Of a stretch of 64,000 bases of DNA, positions 15,861 through 24,550 are shown piece by piece. Origin of the DNA: Ancylobacter mangrovi (GTDB lineage: Bacteria > Pseudomonadota > Alphaproteobacteria > Rhizobiales > Xanthobacteraceae); contig NZ_JANTHZ010000015.1 in the NCBI RefSeq assembly GCF_024752355.1, forward strand, positions 47,162 through 111,161, read 5' to 3'. The notes beneath the pieces are model-generated. The model did no database searches. It saw nothing but the letters and a program-made list of their open reading frames with translations, and was not told the origin of the DNA. Position numbers and translations under genes: made by a program. How positions within the stretch are numbered: the stretch's first letter is position 1; every line of letters starts with the position of its first letter.

Positions 15861-18130
15861 GCTGGTGCGCGGAGGCGATCCTCGGAAACCCAGCCCGAAA
15901 CGTTGCCACGCACCTGCGTGACGACCTTCCGGTTGTTTTCGTCGAGGATCCGACGGAACTGCTGCTCGCTCATCTGCGAGCCGCGCGCGTCGATGTTGTA
16001 AACGGGGGCGAAGGTGTTCCCCGTGGAGGAACCCGCAGCATGAACGCCTCCCGGCGCGGAAAACTGGCGCGCCGTGGCACCTATCTCCTGCCGTTCCGCG
16101 TAGCCCCCCTCCGCATATCCCTTCTTCAGGCTGCGATGCAGCATGTCGAGATGGCCGACGCCCGCTTGACGGACGGCTGCCTGGGAGAAGACGAATTCGC
16201 CCCTGTGAACGACGCCCGCCGGCTCGTTCCGGCCGCCGGCGCCCGTATAGCCGCCCGTGTCGAAGCCGGGGAGTAGGCCGAAGAGACCGCCGCCATTCCC
16301 GCCACCGAACAGCCCGACCATGGCCTGCCGCGCTGCATAGCGCGCCAGATCCGAGATCATGCTGTCGACGAGGCTCTTGAAGTCCAGCTTGCCCGTGCTG
16401 GCGAAGTCGGCGAACGCGTCCTCGAGCGAACCGAACACCCCCTGCACCAGGTCGGCCGTGCGCTCGGCCTCCGTGCCGAGGGAATCGAAGTAACGCATCG
16501 TTCCGAGCTGCAGGCCGCTCAGCGGGTCAGACGATTTCCCCAGCCGGTCCATCAGGTCCTGCTTCTCGGCATCCGCCAGCGCCTCGGCGGCCTTCGAGGC
16601 GTTGCGCGTATACGTGTCCTGATTGATCGCCCCCTGCGCCAGCAGATCGTTCAGCTTGGCGATCTCCGCCGCATAGCGCTCCGCCGCGGTGCGGGTCTGC
16701 TCATAGTAGCGCTCGGCGTCGCGCAACGTGTCCCGCTGCGCCCGCGCCGCATCACGGGCTCGCGCGCTTGCCGCCTTGTCGGCCGCTGCGCGAGCCTGCT
16801 CCGCGGCGTAGTTCTTGGCCGCCTGCTCCTCGATCTGCTTGCGCAGGTCCTGCGGCACCCCTTGCCCCAGGTTGTCGGTATAGCGGCCGATGAACTCAGC
16901 CCGGGGGTCGCCGATGCGGGAATAGTCGCGCCGCAGTCCTTCGAGCGCCTTGGTCGCTGAAGCGATGTCGCTTGCGGCATCGGCGACGCCCACCAGCTGC
17001 TTCTGCGCATCGGTCGCGGTGCCGGCGAGCACGGCAAGCTGCGCCTCGAGCATCTTGGCGCCGCCGGCCGCGGCCGACAGGCTGTTGTCCGCATCGTCCG
17101 CGTTGCGGATGATGCCGAGCAGTTCCGAGGCCGTCTTGGCGACCTGCGGCGAGGTCTCGCCGATCTGGCCGATGCTGTCGACGAGCCGGTCGACGTCGGG
17201 TGCGCCGGCCTTCACCGAAGCCAGGAAGTCGTTTATGGGGCCGGCGAAGGCTTCGTAGTCGCCGCCGACGGTGAACCGGCGCTGCGCGCCTCGCCCCGCA
17301 TACGTGCCGACGTCCCGGAGGAAGTCGCCGGAAAGATCGTTGACCTGCGCGCGCATGTCGGCGAGCGCCTGCGTGGTCTCGACCACCGTCGCGGAGCGGC
17401 TGGCATTGTTCCATTTGGTGGCGGCGCCCGACACCTCGTCATAGGCGTCCTTCACCAGCTTCAGCAGGCGTTCCTGCTCTTTCAGGTCGTCGCTCAGTGA
17501 CTTCGTCGACGAGCCGAATGCCGACCACGCGGCCTCCGCCGCCAGCCCCGCCCCCACGATACCGAGAAGAGCCAGGTTGACGGGCGTCGCCATCGACAGG
17601 ACCGCCTGGCCGATGCCCATCACGGCGCCCTTGACGCCCTTGTCGCCGAGGATCTGGCTGAGCTGCCCGCCCTGAGTGGCGATGACCTGGAATGGCGAGG
17701 CGCCCGATGCGAGCATCGTCGCGACATCGTTGAGCTGAAACTTCAGGTTTGTGAGCTCATGCGAGGCCAGCTGGAAGTTATCGTTCGCGCCCGGCGGGCC
17801 CTGCTTGGCCTTCAGCAGTGCAAGGGCCCGGCTGTATTCCTCCGCCGTGATGATGCCTTGCTGCATCGCCCGATCCAGCGTCGCCTGGCCGCGCGCGAGG
17901 TTCTGCTGCGCGCGGTACTCCTCGTCGATCGAGCGCCGCAGGCGATCATAGGCATTCACAGCCGAGAGCTGGCGCCGCGTCACCGTGTCGGTGACCGTCG
18001 CCACCGTCTGGCCGGTGGCGGCGACCTTACCCTGCGCCGCCGCCACCGCGTCGAGGTCGGCAACCGACTTCTCGGCGCCGCGGCTGTCATACTGCGTGAC
18101 CACGCGCCGGATCTGTTCGACCGATGCCAT
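15842..18130 (-). CDS. Tape-measure protein
   Basis: 762 residues. The N-terminus is helical and coiled-coil rich, followed by the conserved phage motif LKFQLNDVATMLASGASPFQ, VIATQGGQLSQILGDKGVKG and hydrophobic segments at about 175-205, then long helices (AAKNYAAEQARAAADKAASA). The C-terminus has GGYTGAGGRNEPAGVVHRGE as in lambda-H-like proteins. Its length sets tail length (762 residues would predict roughly 110 nm by the usual 1.5 A per residue rule, an estimate). Confidence 0.9.
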   Translation of the reverse strand: MASVEQIRRVVTQYDSRGAEKSVADLDAVAAAQGKVAATGQTVATVTDTVTRRQLSAVNAYDRLRRSIDEEYRAQQNLARGQATLDRAMQQGIITAEEYSRALALLKAKQGPPGANDNFQLASHELTNLKFQLNDVATMLASGASPFQVIATQGGQLSQILGDKGVKGAVMGIGQAVLSMATPVNLALLGIVGAGLAAEAAWSAFGSSTKSLSDDLKEQERLLKLVKDAYDEVSGAATKWNNASRSATVVETTQALADMRAQVNDLSGDFLRDVGTYAGRGAQRRFTVGGDYEAFAGPINDFLASVKAGAPDVDRLVDSIGQIGETSPQVAKTASELLGIIRNADDADNSLSAAAGGAKMLEAQLAVLAGTATDAQKQLVGVADAASDIASATKALEGLRRDYSRIGDPRAEFIGRYTDNLGQGVPQDLRKQIEEQAAKNYAAEQARAAADKAASARARDAARAQRDTLRDAERYYEQTRTAAERYAAEIAKLNDLLAQGAINQDTYTRNASKAAEALADAEKQDLMDRLGKSSDPLSGLQLGTMRYFDSLGTEAERTADLVQGVFGSLEDAFADFASTGKLDFKSLVDSMISDLARYAARQAMVGLFGGGNGGGLFGLLPGFDTGGYTGAGGRNEPAGVVHRGEFVFSQAAVRQAGVGHLDMLHRSLKKGYAEGGYAERQEIGATARQFSAPGGVHAAGSSTGNTFAPVYNIDARGSQMSEQQFRRILDENNRKVVTQVRGNVSGWVSEDRLRAPAQSGLG

Positions 18131-18157
18131 GAAATTCCCCTGCAGGATGCGCTGGCG

Positions 18158-18481
18158 CTATTTCGGCCGCGCCATCACCTTCTCGACGAATGCCGCGTCC
18201 ATCGCGGCGATCAGGACGCGGAGCCTCTCGAAGGCGTCGCCATGAACGTCATAGCGACGGGCGAAGCGATCGATCGCGGAGAAGGATATGCGGCCGATCA
18301 TGGCGAAGCCGAGCGGCCGGTCGTTCTTCAACGCCCAGAAGGCGCTCCACGCGAATTCCAGATGCGCCGGTATGGTCGGCTGGTTACCAAGCGCCGGGAT
18401 GGCCTCGCCTTCCTCGGCCAGGTCCTGGAGCCACTCGATCTTGTCGCCCCACTCCATCTGCCAGAGCAGGGCGTCGGTCAG
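18158..18481 (-). CDS. T part of the tail assembly chaperone, read by -1 frameshift
   Basis: 107 codons that join the upstream chaperone gene after a -1 shift at 18481-18487, giving a fusion of about 244 residues. The T part begins LTDALLWQMEWGDKIEWLQD and ends AFVEKVMARPK. An internal ATG at 18457 could also start a 99-residue protein. In lambda-like phages the longer G-T fusion recruits tail tube protein to the tape measure; the order tube, G, G-T, tape measure seen here is the same. Confidence 0.75.
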   Translation of the reverse strand: MTDALLWQMEWGDKIEWLQDLAEEGEAIPALGNQPTIPAHLEFAWSAFWALKNDRPLGFAMIGRISFSAIDRFARRYDVHGDAFERLRVLIAAMDAAFVEKVMARPK

Positions 18482-18891
18482 TTTTTTGCGTCGGTCTCCA
18501 GGGCATCGCGCCCCTGCGCCGCGACAACCGCGGCGGCATAGGCGACACCCTCGCGCATCGTCTCGCCGATCTCAGGATCGGTGAGCAGATCGAGCGCGGC
18601 CTCCGGGGTGAACGGGATCAGCGCATCCGCTTCGTCGGTGAGGTTCCAGTCGAGAAGGACCGCCCGCGCCATGACTTCGGTCGCGATCGCCTCGACCGTG
18701 TCCGCCGGCAGCGCCGTGCGCTGCTCCTCGTCCAGCGCCGCGATCAGATCGGCGCGCAGCTTGATCGCGTCGGGATTGCGGGCGCCACGCACCCGGAAGG
18801 CGACGCCTTCGAGCGCGTCGATCGGGATGCGGTCGACCCACCCTCCTTCCGTCACGTTGCGCACGCCCTTGCGGATCCGGGAGAGCTTCAT
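18478..18891 (-). CDS. Tail assembly chaperone (G-like)
   Basis: 137 residues, MKLSRIRKGVRNVTEGGWVD and on, acidic and helical in the second half (DLLTDPEIGETMREGVAYAA). Position between tail tube and tape measure is diagnostic for lambda gpG-like chaperones. The last three codons before the stop hold a slippery heptamer that lets part of the ribosomes continue into the T frame. Confidence 0.75.
   Translation of the reverse strand: MKLSRIRKGVRNVTEGGWVDRIPIDALEGVAFRVRGARNPDAIKLRADLIAALDEEQRTALPADTVEAIATEVMARAVLLDWNLTDEADALIPFTPEAALDLLTDPEIGETMREGVAYAAAVVAAQGRDALETDAKN
18481..18487 (-). promoter_or_regulatory. Programmed -1 frameshift site A-AAA-AAC
   Basis: On the minus strand the zero-frame codons are GCA AAA AAC TGA; the heptamer A AAA AAC is a canonical X-XXY-YYZ slippery site placed directly before the stop. 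A -1 slip leads into the 107-codon T frame without an intervening stop. Confidence 0.8.
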
Positions 18892-18942
18892 GTGGTGCTT
18901 CCTTCCTGCCGCCCGAACGTACGGGCTTATGACCGATTGTCG

Positions 18943-19872
18943 TCACGCCACCGCCCGGGTGATCTTGATCGAACAAGCCTCCGCCGCGTCGTAGACGGCG
19001 CGGAACGGGATGTTGACCATCACGTCGTCGCTATTGCCGCCGACCTGCCGCTCGCCGTTCAGGAACACGATCTTCGGGAACAGGAAGGTGTACTTCTTGC
19101 CGGCATCCTTCCCGATCGTGAAGCTGAGCGCGCCGCCGCCATGGTCGAGCACGGCCTGGTAGAGCGCATTCGAGCCGAAATAGGCGTTCAGCGTGCCGGT
19201 GACGTTGCAGCGCCCGAGCCCGAACTCCTCGGAATAGAGCGAGCCGACCACCGGCCGGGTCCGCAGATCGTTGTTCACCTCGAACGAGACCGAGCGCAGC
19301 TTCGGCGCCGGATCGAGAGAGGCGACGGCGAGCGAGGCGATGTTGCCGGAGGCGCTGAGGATCGGCTCGGCATTGGCCGCCGTGTAGGTCGCATCCTCGA
19401 TCACGGCCGTGTCGAGCTCTTCCTTCTGGCCCATCAGGCCGATGGAGCCCGTCACCTTCTCCCGCGCCGACACGGACAGCGAGAAGGTGTTCACCATGCA
19501 GCCCGAGAAGCGGGAGAAGCTGTCGGTGGCGCCGAGCTCCAGCGTCTCCTCGAAGGTGAAGCTCTTCGGCGTAACGCCGTTCTTCAGCACGTCGCTCGCC
19601 CAGGCGCCCATCAGCGCCCCATCGAGCATGTCGTCGAACGTCCCGTAGGAGAATTCGAAGGGGTAGGCGCCGGCGACGTCCATCCCGACCATGCTCTCGT
19701 CGGGAACGTTGCGGTCGGCGCGGATCTCGTCCGACGTGATGGTGGTCTTGCTGGTGCGCGGACCGCCCCCGGTCGTGCGGAAGACCTTGAAGGCCGGCGT
19801 CGCCGGCGTGGTGCCGAAGGTGGCTTCGGCGACATAGGCGATGCGCGCCCCGCTCGATGCGGCGAAGGACAT
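18943..19872 (-). CDS. Major tail tube protein
   Basis: 309 residues. Start region SGARIAYVAEATFGTTPATP with FKVFRTTGGGPRTSKTTITS, then EFSYGTFDDMLDGALMGAW, and the late motif GTLNAYFGSNALYQAVLDHG match the phage tail tube protein family of siphophages. It forms the hexameric rings of the tail. It lies between the tail terminator and tail chaperone genes. Confidence 0.85.
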   Translation of the reverse strand: MSFAASSGARIAYVAEATFGTTPATPAFKVFRTTGGGPRTSKTTITSDEIRADRNVPDESMVGMDVAGAYPFEFSYGTFDDMLDGALMGAWASDVLKNGVTPKSFTFEETLELGATDSFSRFSGCMVNTFSLSVSAREKVTGSIGLMGQKEELDTAVIEDATYTAANAEPILSASGNIASLAVASLDPAPKLRSVSFEVNNDLRTRPVVGSLYSEEFGLGRCNVTGTLNAYFGSNALYQAVLDHGGGALSFTIGKDAGKKYTFLFPKIVFLNGERQVGGNSDDVMVNIPFRAVYDAAEACSIKITRAVA

Positions 19873-19897
19873 GGCGTGTCTCCAGAGGTGAGTGGGA

Positions 19898-20302
19898 TCA
19901 GGCGTGGATGTCGGCGTCGTAGAGCACGGCCGCGCTCAGCAGCCAGAACTTGCCGTCGTCATTGCGATCGTCGAGCACGGCCGGCGAAGCGCCATAGGTG
20001 CGCACGCCGTCGAACTGCCTTGAGCGGAACAGGGCGCGCAGGTCGTCCATCCATTCCAGCCACGGCGCGATGCGCGAACCGCGCGGAATCGCCAGCACGA
20101 GGCGGAGGACGCCGCTCTCCCGGAACACGTTCTGTCCAGGCGCCCCGATGGTGATCTGTTCCTCGTTGCTGACCGGGAACTGGAACGTCACCCACGGCGG
20201 GTCCTGTGCCTCGGAGACATCGTTGAGATCGACGACAGGCGACCGGCTCCAGTTGACCTCGAGGCGCGCCTGCACGGCGCTGAAAACGCTAGCCGACGCC
20301 AT
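19898..20302 (-). CDS. Tail terminator-like protein (DUF4128-like)
   Basis: 134 residues: DPPWVTFQFPVSNEEQITIG, GVLRLVLAIPRGSRIAPWLE and a C-terminal beta region. Length, composition and position directly before the tail tube gene fit the tail terminator (lambda U-like) that stops tube growth and joins tail to head. Confidence 0.65.
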   Translation of the reverse strand: MASASVFSAVQARLEVNWSRSPVVDLNDVSEAQDPPWVTFQFPVSNEEQITIGAPGQNVFRESGVLRLVLAIPRGSRIAPWLEWMDDLRALFRSRQFDGVRTYGASPAVLDDRNDDGKFWLLSAAVLYDADIHA

Positions 20303-20305
20303 CGC

Positions 20306-20998
20306 TCACCTCATCTGGATCACGACGGCGGGCTGGCGCGTCGCGTGCTCGCGGTTCCGAGCCTCGGAAACGCCGGCACCCGAGACAAACCGGCCGCGAC
20401 GGTCGCGCGTCGCCGGCGCGCCGACCGGGATGTAGGCGACGATGCCGCCCTCCTGGAAAGACCGGTAGGAAAAGCGGATATGGGCGAGATTGCCGAAGCG
20501 CGCGCGAGCCATGGCGGCGACGGCCTCATAGACGCCTTCGGGCGCCTGCGGCGACAGTCCGCGCTCGATCTTGCGGGCATAGGGCTGGACATTGATGAAG
20601 ACGTATTCCTCCGCCGACGGCAGCGCTGCGCCGGGATCGACCTGCACCCCGTCGGCGAAAAAGAGATGGCTGTCGGAATAGCGCCCCGTGCGCACCGGCG
20701 AGTGTTTCACCAGCATCTCGCCGACCCATTCGAACAGATCGCCCAGCAGGTCGAACTCGAAGACAATGACGCCATCCGGCTTCACACTCTCGAGCGGCGC
20801 GCCTTGGCGTCCGTCGACGAAGGTTTCGTGCGGCGGCACGGCGCCCGTCGCCTGACGGTTGATCTCCTGCGCCTCCGCAAGCGCCTGCCGGGCGAAGGCG
20901 GCGAGCCTGGCGCCGCGTTGGGCCGGATCCTCGCCCTTGCGAATGGCCAGCACGATGTTCCGGTCGATCGGCTCGACCCGGGTCGAGACCCGCGCCAT
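20306..20998 (-). CDS. HK97 gp10-like neck/minor tail protein
   Basis: 230 residues with DLLGDLFEWVGEMLVKHSPV and RTGRYSDSHLFFADGVQVDP, the HSPVxTGxYxxS pattern of HK97 gp10-type tail completion proteins; PYARKIERGLSPQAPEG follows. The ATG overlaps the upstream stop (TGATG). It would sit at the head-tail interface. Confidence 0.65.
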   Translation of the reverse strand: MARVSTRVEPIDRNIVLAIRKGEDPAQRGARLAAFARQALAEAQEINRQATGAVPPHETFVDGRQGAPLESVKPDGVIVFEFDLLGDLFEWVGEMLVKHSPVRTGRYSDSHLFFADGVQVDPGAALPSAEEYVFINVQPYARKIERGLSPQAPEGVYEAVAAMARARFGNLAHIRFSYRSFQEGGIVAYIPVGAPATRDRRGRFVSGAGVSEARNREHATRQPAVVIQMR

Positions 20999-21357
20999 CA
21001 GCCGCGGACCTGCAGGTTGATCCGCACCAGATCGCCCCCGATGTAGCGCGGATCGACGGCGATGACGGCCAGCGACCGGCTTCCGGAGATTATGACATCA
21101 CCCTGGCGCGGCAGTTCGCCGGCGCCGTCCGGCCAGGCCGATGCGCCCAGCTCGGTCGGAGAGATGACGATCTCGCTGTCGCCTTGGACGATTCCACCCG
21201 TCAGCTCATCCGGCCGATAGCCCCGAAGGCAGACACGGACTGGCAGATCGGCCGATGTCCGGACGGTTCCCGCCCAGGCCTGCCTGCGCAGCAAGGCATC
21301 ATGGCCGTGCTTGCGAAGTTGCCGGTCGAGGGCGGTGATAGCTGAGCTCGGCGTCAT
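20998..21357 (-). CDS. Head-tail joining protein (putative)
   Basis: 119 residues from MTPSSAITALDRQLRKHG; the ATG at 21357 overlaps the upstream TGA (ATGA). Beta-rich with SEIVISPTELGASAWPDGAG and RQGDVIISGSRSLAVIAVDP. Size and place between the connector and gp10-like genes fit a stopper/joining protein such as lambda FII-like proteins. No direct family motif recognised. Confidence 0.55.
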   Translation of the reverse strand: MTPSSAITALDRQLRKHGHDALLRRQAWAGTVRTSADLPVRVCLRGYRPDELTGGIVQGDSEIVISPTELGASAWPDGAGELPRQGDVIISGSRSLAVIAVDPRYIGGDLVRINLQVRG

Positions 21358-21986
21358 GAGACCCACATGGTGCGGAACGGTTCGAGCAACGCCTGGACGG
21401 TGGAGGAAAAGGCGCCCGGTACGGCGCCACCGATCCCGCCGACCCAGAATTCCTGTTCGCCGATTCCATCCACTCGATCGCGCTTAAGCAGCGGATCGCG
21501 CTGCGTCGCCGACCACTGTTCCTGCACTGCGACGGAAGCAGCCAGCACCAAGTCGCCCGGGACGTCGTCGAAGCCGGCTGCATAGGTGATGACGACGGTC
21601 GCCGGCTGCCACATGGCAGGCCGGGATTCTCGGAGCCGGCGCAGCATCCCGGCACTGGCGTCGAGTTCATAGTCGGAGGTCGCTGCCGCCTCACCGTCGA
21701 TGCTGACAGAGGTCACGCCTGACACGAAGCGGCGCGCGAGCAGGAGCAGCGATACGGGGCACGACAGGCGGAAAGTCTGTTCGACCGTCTCCCGCTTCAA
21801 CGTGGGCGGGCGCACGCCATCGCCGGCGATGCCGCATTCGCGGGCGATACGATCCGACACGCCGAGGCCAATCCTGGCCAGATCCATGTCGTGACTCGCA
21901 TCGCTTGATGCGAAGCCGGCGGCCACCCGCAATTGCTCGATCGACAGCAGATTGCGGTCGTCCGCCGGCGTCACGATGGTAAGCAT
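21354..21986 (-). CDS. Head-tail connector (adaptor) protein
   Basis: 210 residues from MLTIVTPADDRNLLSIEQLR. The N-terminal helices and the later VVITYAAGFDDVPGDLVLAA followed by VAVQEQW match gp6/DUF-type head-tail connector proteins. The ATG at 21986 overlaps the preceding stop (TGATG). Confidence 0.65.
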   Translation of the reverse strand: MLTIVTPADDRNLLSIEQLRVAAGFASSDASHDMDLARIGLGVSDRIARECGIAGDGVRPPTLKRETVEQTFRLSCPVSLLLLARRFVSGVTSVSIDGEAAATSDYELDASAGMLRRLRESRPAMWQPATVVITYAAGFDDVPGDLVLAASVAVQEQWSATQRDPLLKRDRVDGIGEQEFWVGGIGGAVPGAFSSTVQALLEPFRTMWVS

Positions 21987-22363
21987 CACGAACCCGGCTG
22001 TTCGGTCCGGCGGGCTATCTCCGCCTCGATGACGGCTTCGGCTGCCGCGGTGTCGGCGGGCTCCTGCCCGCTGATTTCGCGGGCGAGCTTCTTCTTGGTG
22101 GCATGATGGAGCTCATGCCAGTTTTCGGGGATCTCCACGGGAGCGTCCTGCGCCCCGGACGCGTTCGACGTCGACGGCGGGGACCGCAGGTCCGCGGCGG
22201 CGGCCGGATTACCCGACCCCGGCGGGAGGCCCGGCGCGGTGATATAGCCGGCACCGACGAGCCCCGGCGCGAGTTCGCCGAAATCGCGTTCGGCTCCCAC
22301 CTGGAGCTGCTCGATGTGGACACCATCAGGCGACCACGGGAAGGGCTTGCTGACGACGTGCAT
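21986..22363 (-). CDS. Hypothetical head-region protein
   Basis: 125 residues: N-terminal KPFPWSPDGVHIEQLQVGAE, a proline/glycine linker, and a C-terminal helical part (ENWHELHHATKKKLAREISG) that looks like a small helix-extended-helix module. GGGAGG lies just before the ATG. No firm family; lies between the decoration-like and connector genes. Confidence 0.6.
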   Translation of the reverse strand: MHVVSKPFPWSPDGVHIEQLQVGAERDFGELAPGLVGAGYITAPGLPPGSGNPAAAADLRSPPSTSNASGAQDAPVEIPENWHELHHATKKKLAREISGQEPADTAAAEAVIEAEIARRTEQPGS

Positions 22364-22364
22364 G

Positions 22365-22592
22365 TCAGCCTCCCGCGCTGGCCAGCTTGAGCGAGCCGGC
22401 GTCGTTCCAGATCGATAAGCCGTCTTCGGGATCGGTGGTGGGCAGAGAGGCGACGGTGACCACCGCCGCCGTCACGTCGGCGCCACCCACAATGATCGCA
22501 CCGCCTTCCTCGACGGTGATGACGCCACCGGAGGCAACGACGAGCTCATCGCCGCCCTGTTTCCGGTACACCTTGCCGGCATAGTCCGACAT
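22365..22592 (-). CDS. Small glycine-rich head protein
   Basis: 75 residues, MSDYAGKVYRKQGGDELVVA then GGVITVEEGGAIIVGGADVT. A beta-strand repeat rich in Gly/Val/Ile, similar to short head-fibre or decoration proteins that follow capsid genes. Start at 22592 fits a GAAAGGA Shine-Dalgarno. Function inferred from place and composition. Confidence 0.55.
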   Translation of the reverse strand: MSDYAGKVYRKQGGDELVVASGGVITVEEGGAIIVGGADVTAAVVTVASLPTTDPEDGLSIWNDAGSLKLASAGG

Positions 22593-22645
22593 GGCCCTGT
22601 CCTTTCCTGTGCTGGGATGGAACGGCGGGTTTGCCCCGCCGCCGG

Positions 22646-23083
22646 TCATGCCTCGTTCGGATCGTTGAGCAGCGCTCCGGCGATGACGCCGGCGGCATGG
22701 ACGGTGGGCCGCGACATCGCGCCGTACTGGATCGCGAGGATGCCGTCGACGACGGCATTCGCCGTCCCGCGCTCGAGCACCGCCCGCACGTACTGTTCGC
22801 GCGGCTTGTGGACGTCGAGCAGGAGAACGGCGCTATCGGCGTCGCTGGCGCCCGCCGTGAAGCTGGCCGCGCCGTCCAGTTCGGCCATGCCGCCGGCGGC
22901 GTTGGCGGTGTTCTGCTCGGCCTTGAGAGCCAGCACCGAGCCGGTGGTGACGTCGCCGAGCAGCGCCACGAACATCACGCCGTCATAGCCGGCCATGTCG
23001 AGGATGCTGCCGTTGACGTCGCTCTGCGCCGCGACGGCGGCGTTGGCCACGCGGGTGACCTTGACGTTCTGCAGGAGGTTCAT
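22646..23083 (-). CDS. Probable head decoration/stabilisation protein
   Basis: 145 residues from MNLLQNVKVTRVANAAVAAQ, with GSILDMAGYDGVMFVALLGD and YVRAVLERGTANAVVDGILA. AGGAGG lies 2-3 bases before the ATG. Proteins of this size placed right after the major capsid gene are commonly decoration proteins; that is an inference. Confidence 0.55.
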   Translation of the reverse strand: MNLLQNVKVTRVANAAVAAQSDVNGSILDMAGYDGVMFVALLGDVTTGSVLALKAEQNTANAAGGMAELDGAASFTAGASDADSAVLLLDVHKPREQYVRAVLERGTANAVVDGILAIQYGAMSRPTVHAAGVIAGALLNDPNEA

Positions 23084-23145
23084 CGTCTTGCTCCGAATTG
23101 GGAAGGGAGAAGAAGGCGGGCCGTGGCCCGCCCCGTTCCGCGCGG

Positions 23146-24534
23146 CTATCCGGCCGAGACCACCAGCTTCTTGAGCGCGTCCGCCTGGCGAACGCCGCCG
23201 CCCACCCGTTTGCGGCAGCGGAACACGACCACGCCGTTGTCCGCGCCGGTGACGTAGTCGGGCTGGAACGCGATGGCGACGCGATCGACGATGATGTAGG
23301 CGCGCCGGAAGTCGCCATAGGCGATCGGGAAGGTTCCGGCCGCGATATCGGGCATGTCCGGGAACTCGACGTAGTTGGCGCCGAGGATCGTGTTCGGCAC
23401 GCTGCCGGCGATCCCGGGCAGCCACAGATACTGGCCGTTGCCGTCCTTGAGCTTGCGAATCGCGCCGATGGTCTTGCGGTTCAGGGTGAAGACGGCGCGA
23501 GAGGCATAGCCGGTCTTCAGCGACGACCACAGGTTGATGATGCCATCGCCGGTGAGCCCGTCGGCCTGCCCGGTCGCCACCGACGCGACGCCGGCCGATG
23601 CGTGGAGGAAGCCCTGCGCTTGGTTGGCACCGCCCGGCCCTCCCACATACTCCGCATTCTCGCGGACCATGAACTGGTCCACGAACTCCGAGCGCAGCTC
23701 ACCGACCAGATCGTAATCCGCGTCTTCCAGCATCTGCAGCGAGATTTCGGCACGGGCGAACATCTCCGGCGCCTGGAATTCGAGCATGCCGTAAGCCGGG
23801 TCGCCGGTATTGGGCCGCGGCTGGACCTCGCCGACGCGCGTCGCCGCGCCGGCTGCCGTCGTTCGCTTCGGCTGCTTCAGCGAAGGACCGCCGATGATGC
23901 GCACCGTCGCCAGCGAACGCATCGGCGACATCTCGATGATGTCCTTGATGATGTCCCGGTTGACGTCCGGCGGAGCCAGCAGATAGCCGGCGCCGGCATC
24001 GTCGCCCTTGACCAGCGTGTTGCGCCGTTCGTTGATCAGCGCGACCTTGGCAGTGTCCCGGCGATCGGGCGCGCGACGCAGGCAGTGGTCGAAGGCGTCG
24101 TTGTACTCGGTATCGGCCTCCATGCCGTCGCCGGGCTTGCGCGGGCGGTTGAGGGCCTTCTCGACCTGGTCGAGCTGTTCCTGCATCGACTTCTGGCCGT
24201 CCTGCACCTTGGTGAGCGCCTGGTTGAGCGGCTCCCACTTGTCCATGTGCTCGTTGAGACGGTTGAGCTTGTCGTCGAGCACGCCGTCGCGCTTCTTCAG
24301 GTTTTCGTCGTTGGTCTTCTTGAACTCCTCGAACCCGGCCATGAAGTCGTCGACCGACTTCTGGAGCGTATCGAGCGAAGGCGCGGCCGCAGCGGCGGCG
24401 ATGACCATCGGCGCGGGACCGAGGTGATGGGTGGCGGCAGCTACCGCCACGCCGAGTTCGGGAACGGCCACGAGGGCCAGGGCGGCGATGAACGCGCAAG
24501 CGCAGACCGCCGCGAAGACGCGGTAATTGGTCAT
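23146..24534 (-). CDS. HK97-fold major capsid protein with N-terminal hydrophobic segment
   Basis: 462 residues. Capsid motifs: ALINERRNTLVKGDDAGAGY, DIIEMSPMRSLATVRIIGG, LEDADYDLVGELRSEFVDQF and GFLHASAGVASV. Between about 50 and 140 a long coiled coil (FEEFKKTNDENLKKRDGVLD) is the scaffold-like delta domain. Unusually, the first 38 residues form a signal-anchor-like hydrophobic segment (RVFAAVCACAFIAALALVAV). Start at 24534 has GGAGAAAG before it. The protease encoded just upstream would be expected to remove the delta domain. Confidence 0.88.
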   Translation of the reverse strand: MTNYRVFAAVCACAFIAALALVAVPELGVAVAAATHHLGPAPMVIAAAAAAPSLDTLQKSVDDFMAGFEEFKKTNDENLKKRDGVLDDKLNRLNEHMDKWEPLNQALTKVQDGQKSMQEQLDQVEKALNRPRKPGDGMEADTEYNDAFDHCLRRAPDRRDTAKVALINERRNTLVKGDDAGAGYLLAPPDVNRDIIKDIIEMSPMRSLATVRIIGGPSLKQPKRTTAAGAATRVGEVQPRPNTGDPAYGMLEFQAPEMFARAEISLQMLEDADYDLVGELRSEFVDQFMVRENAEYVGGPGGANQAQGFLHASAGVASVATGQADGLTGDGIINLWSSLKTGYASRAVFTLNRKTIGAIRKLKDGNGQYLWLPGIAGSVPNTILGANYVEFPDMPDIAAGTFPIAYGDFRRAYIIVDRVAIAFQPDYVTGADNGVVVFRCRKRVGGGVRQADALKKLVVSAG

Positions 24535-24550
24535 ATCTTTCTCCGGTCGA

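Noticed and set aside
18190..20154. 654-codon open frame on the + strand
   Set aside because: Antisense to tail chaperone and tail tube genes; no motif.
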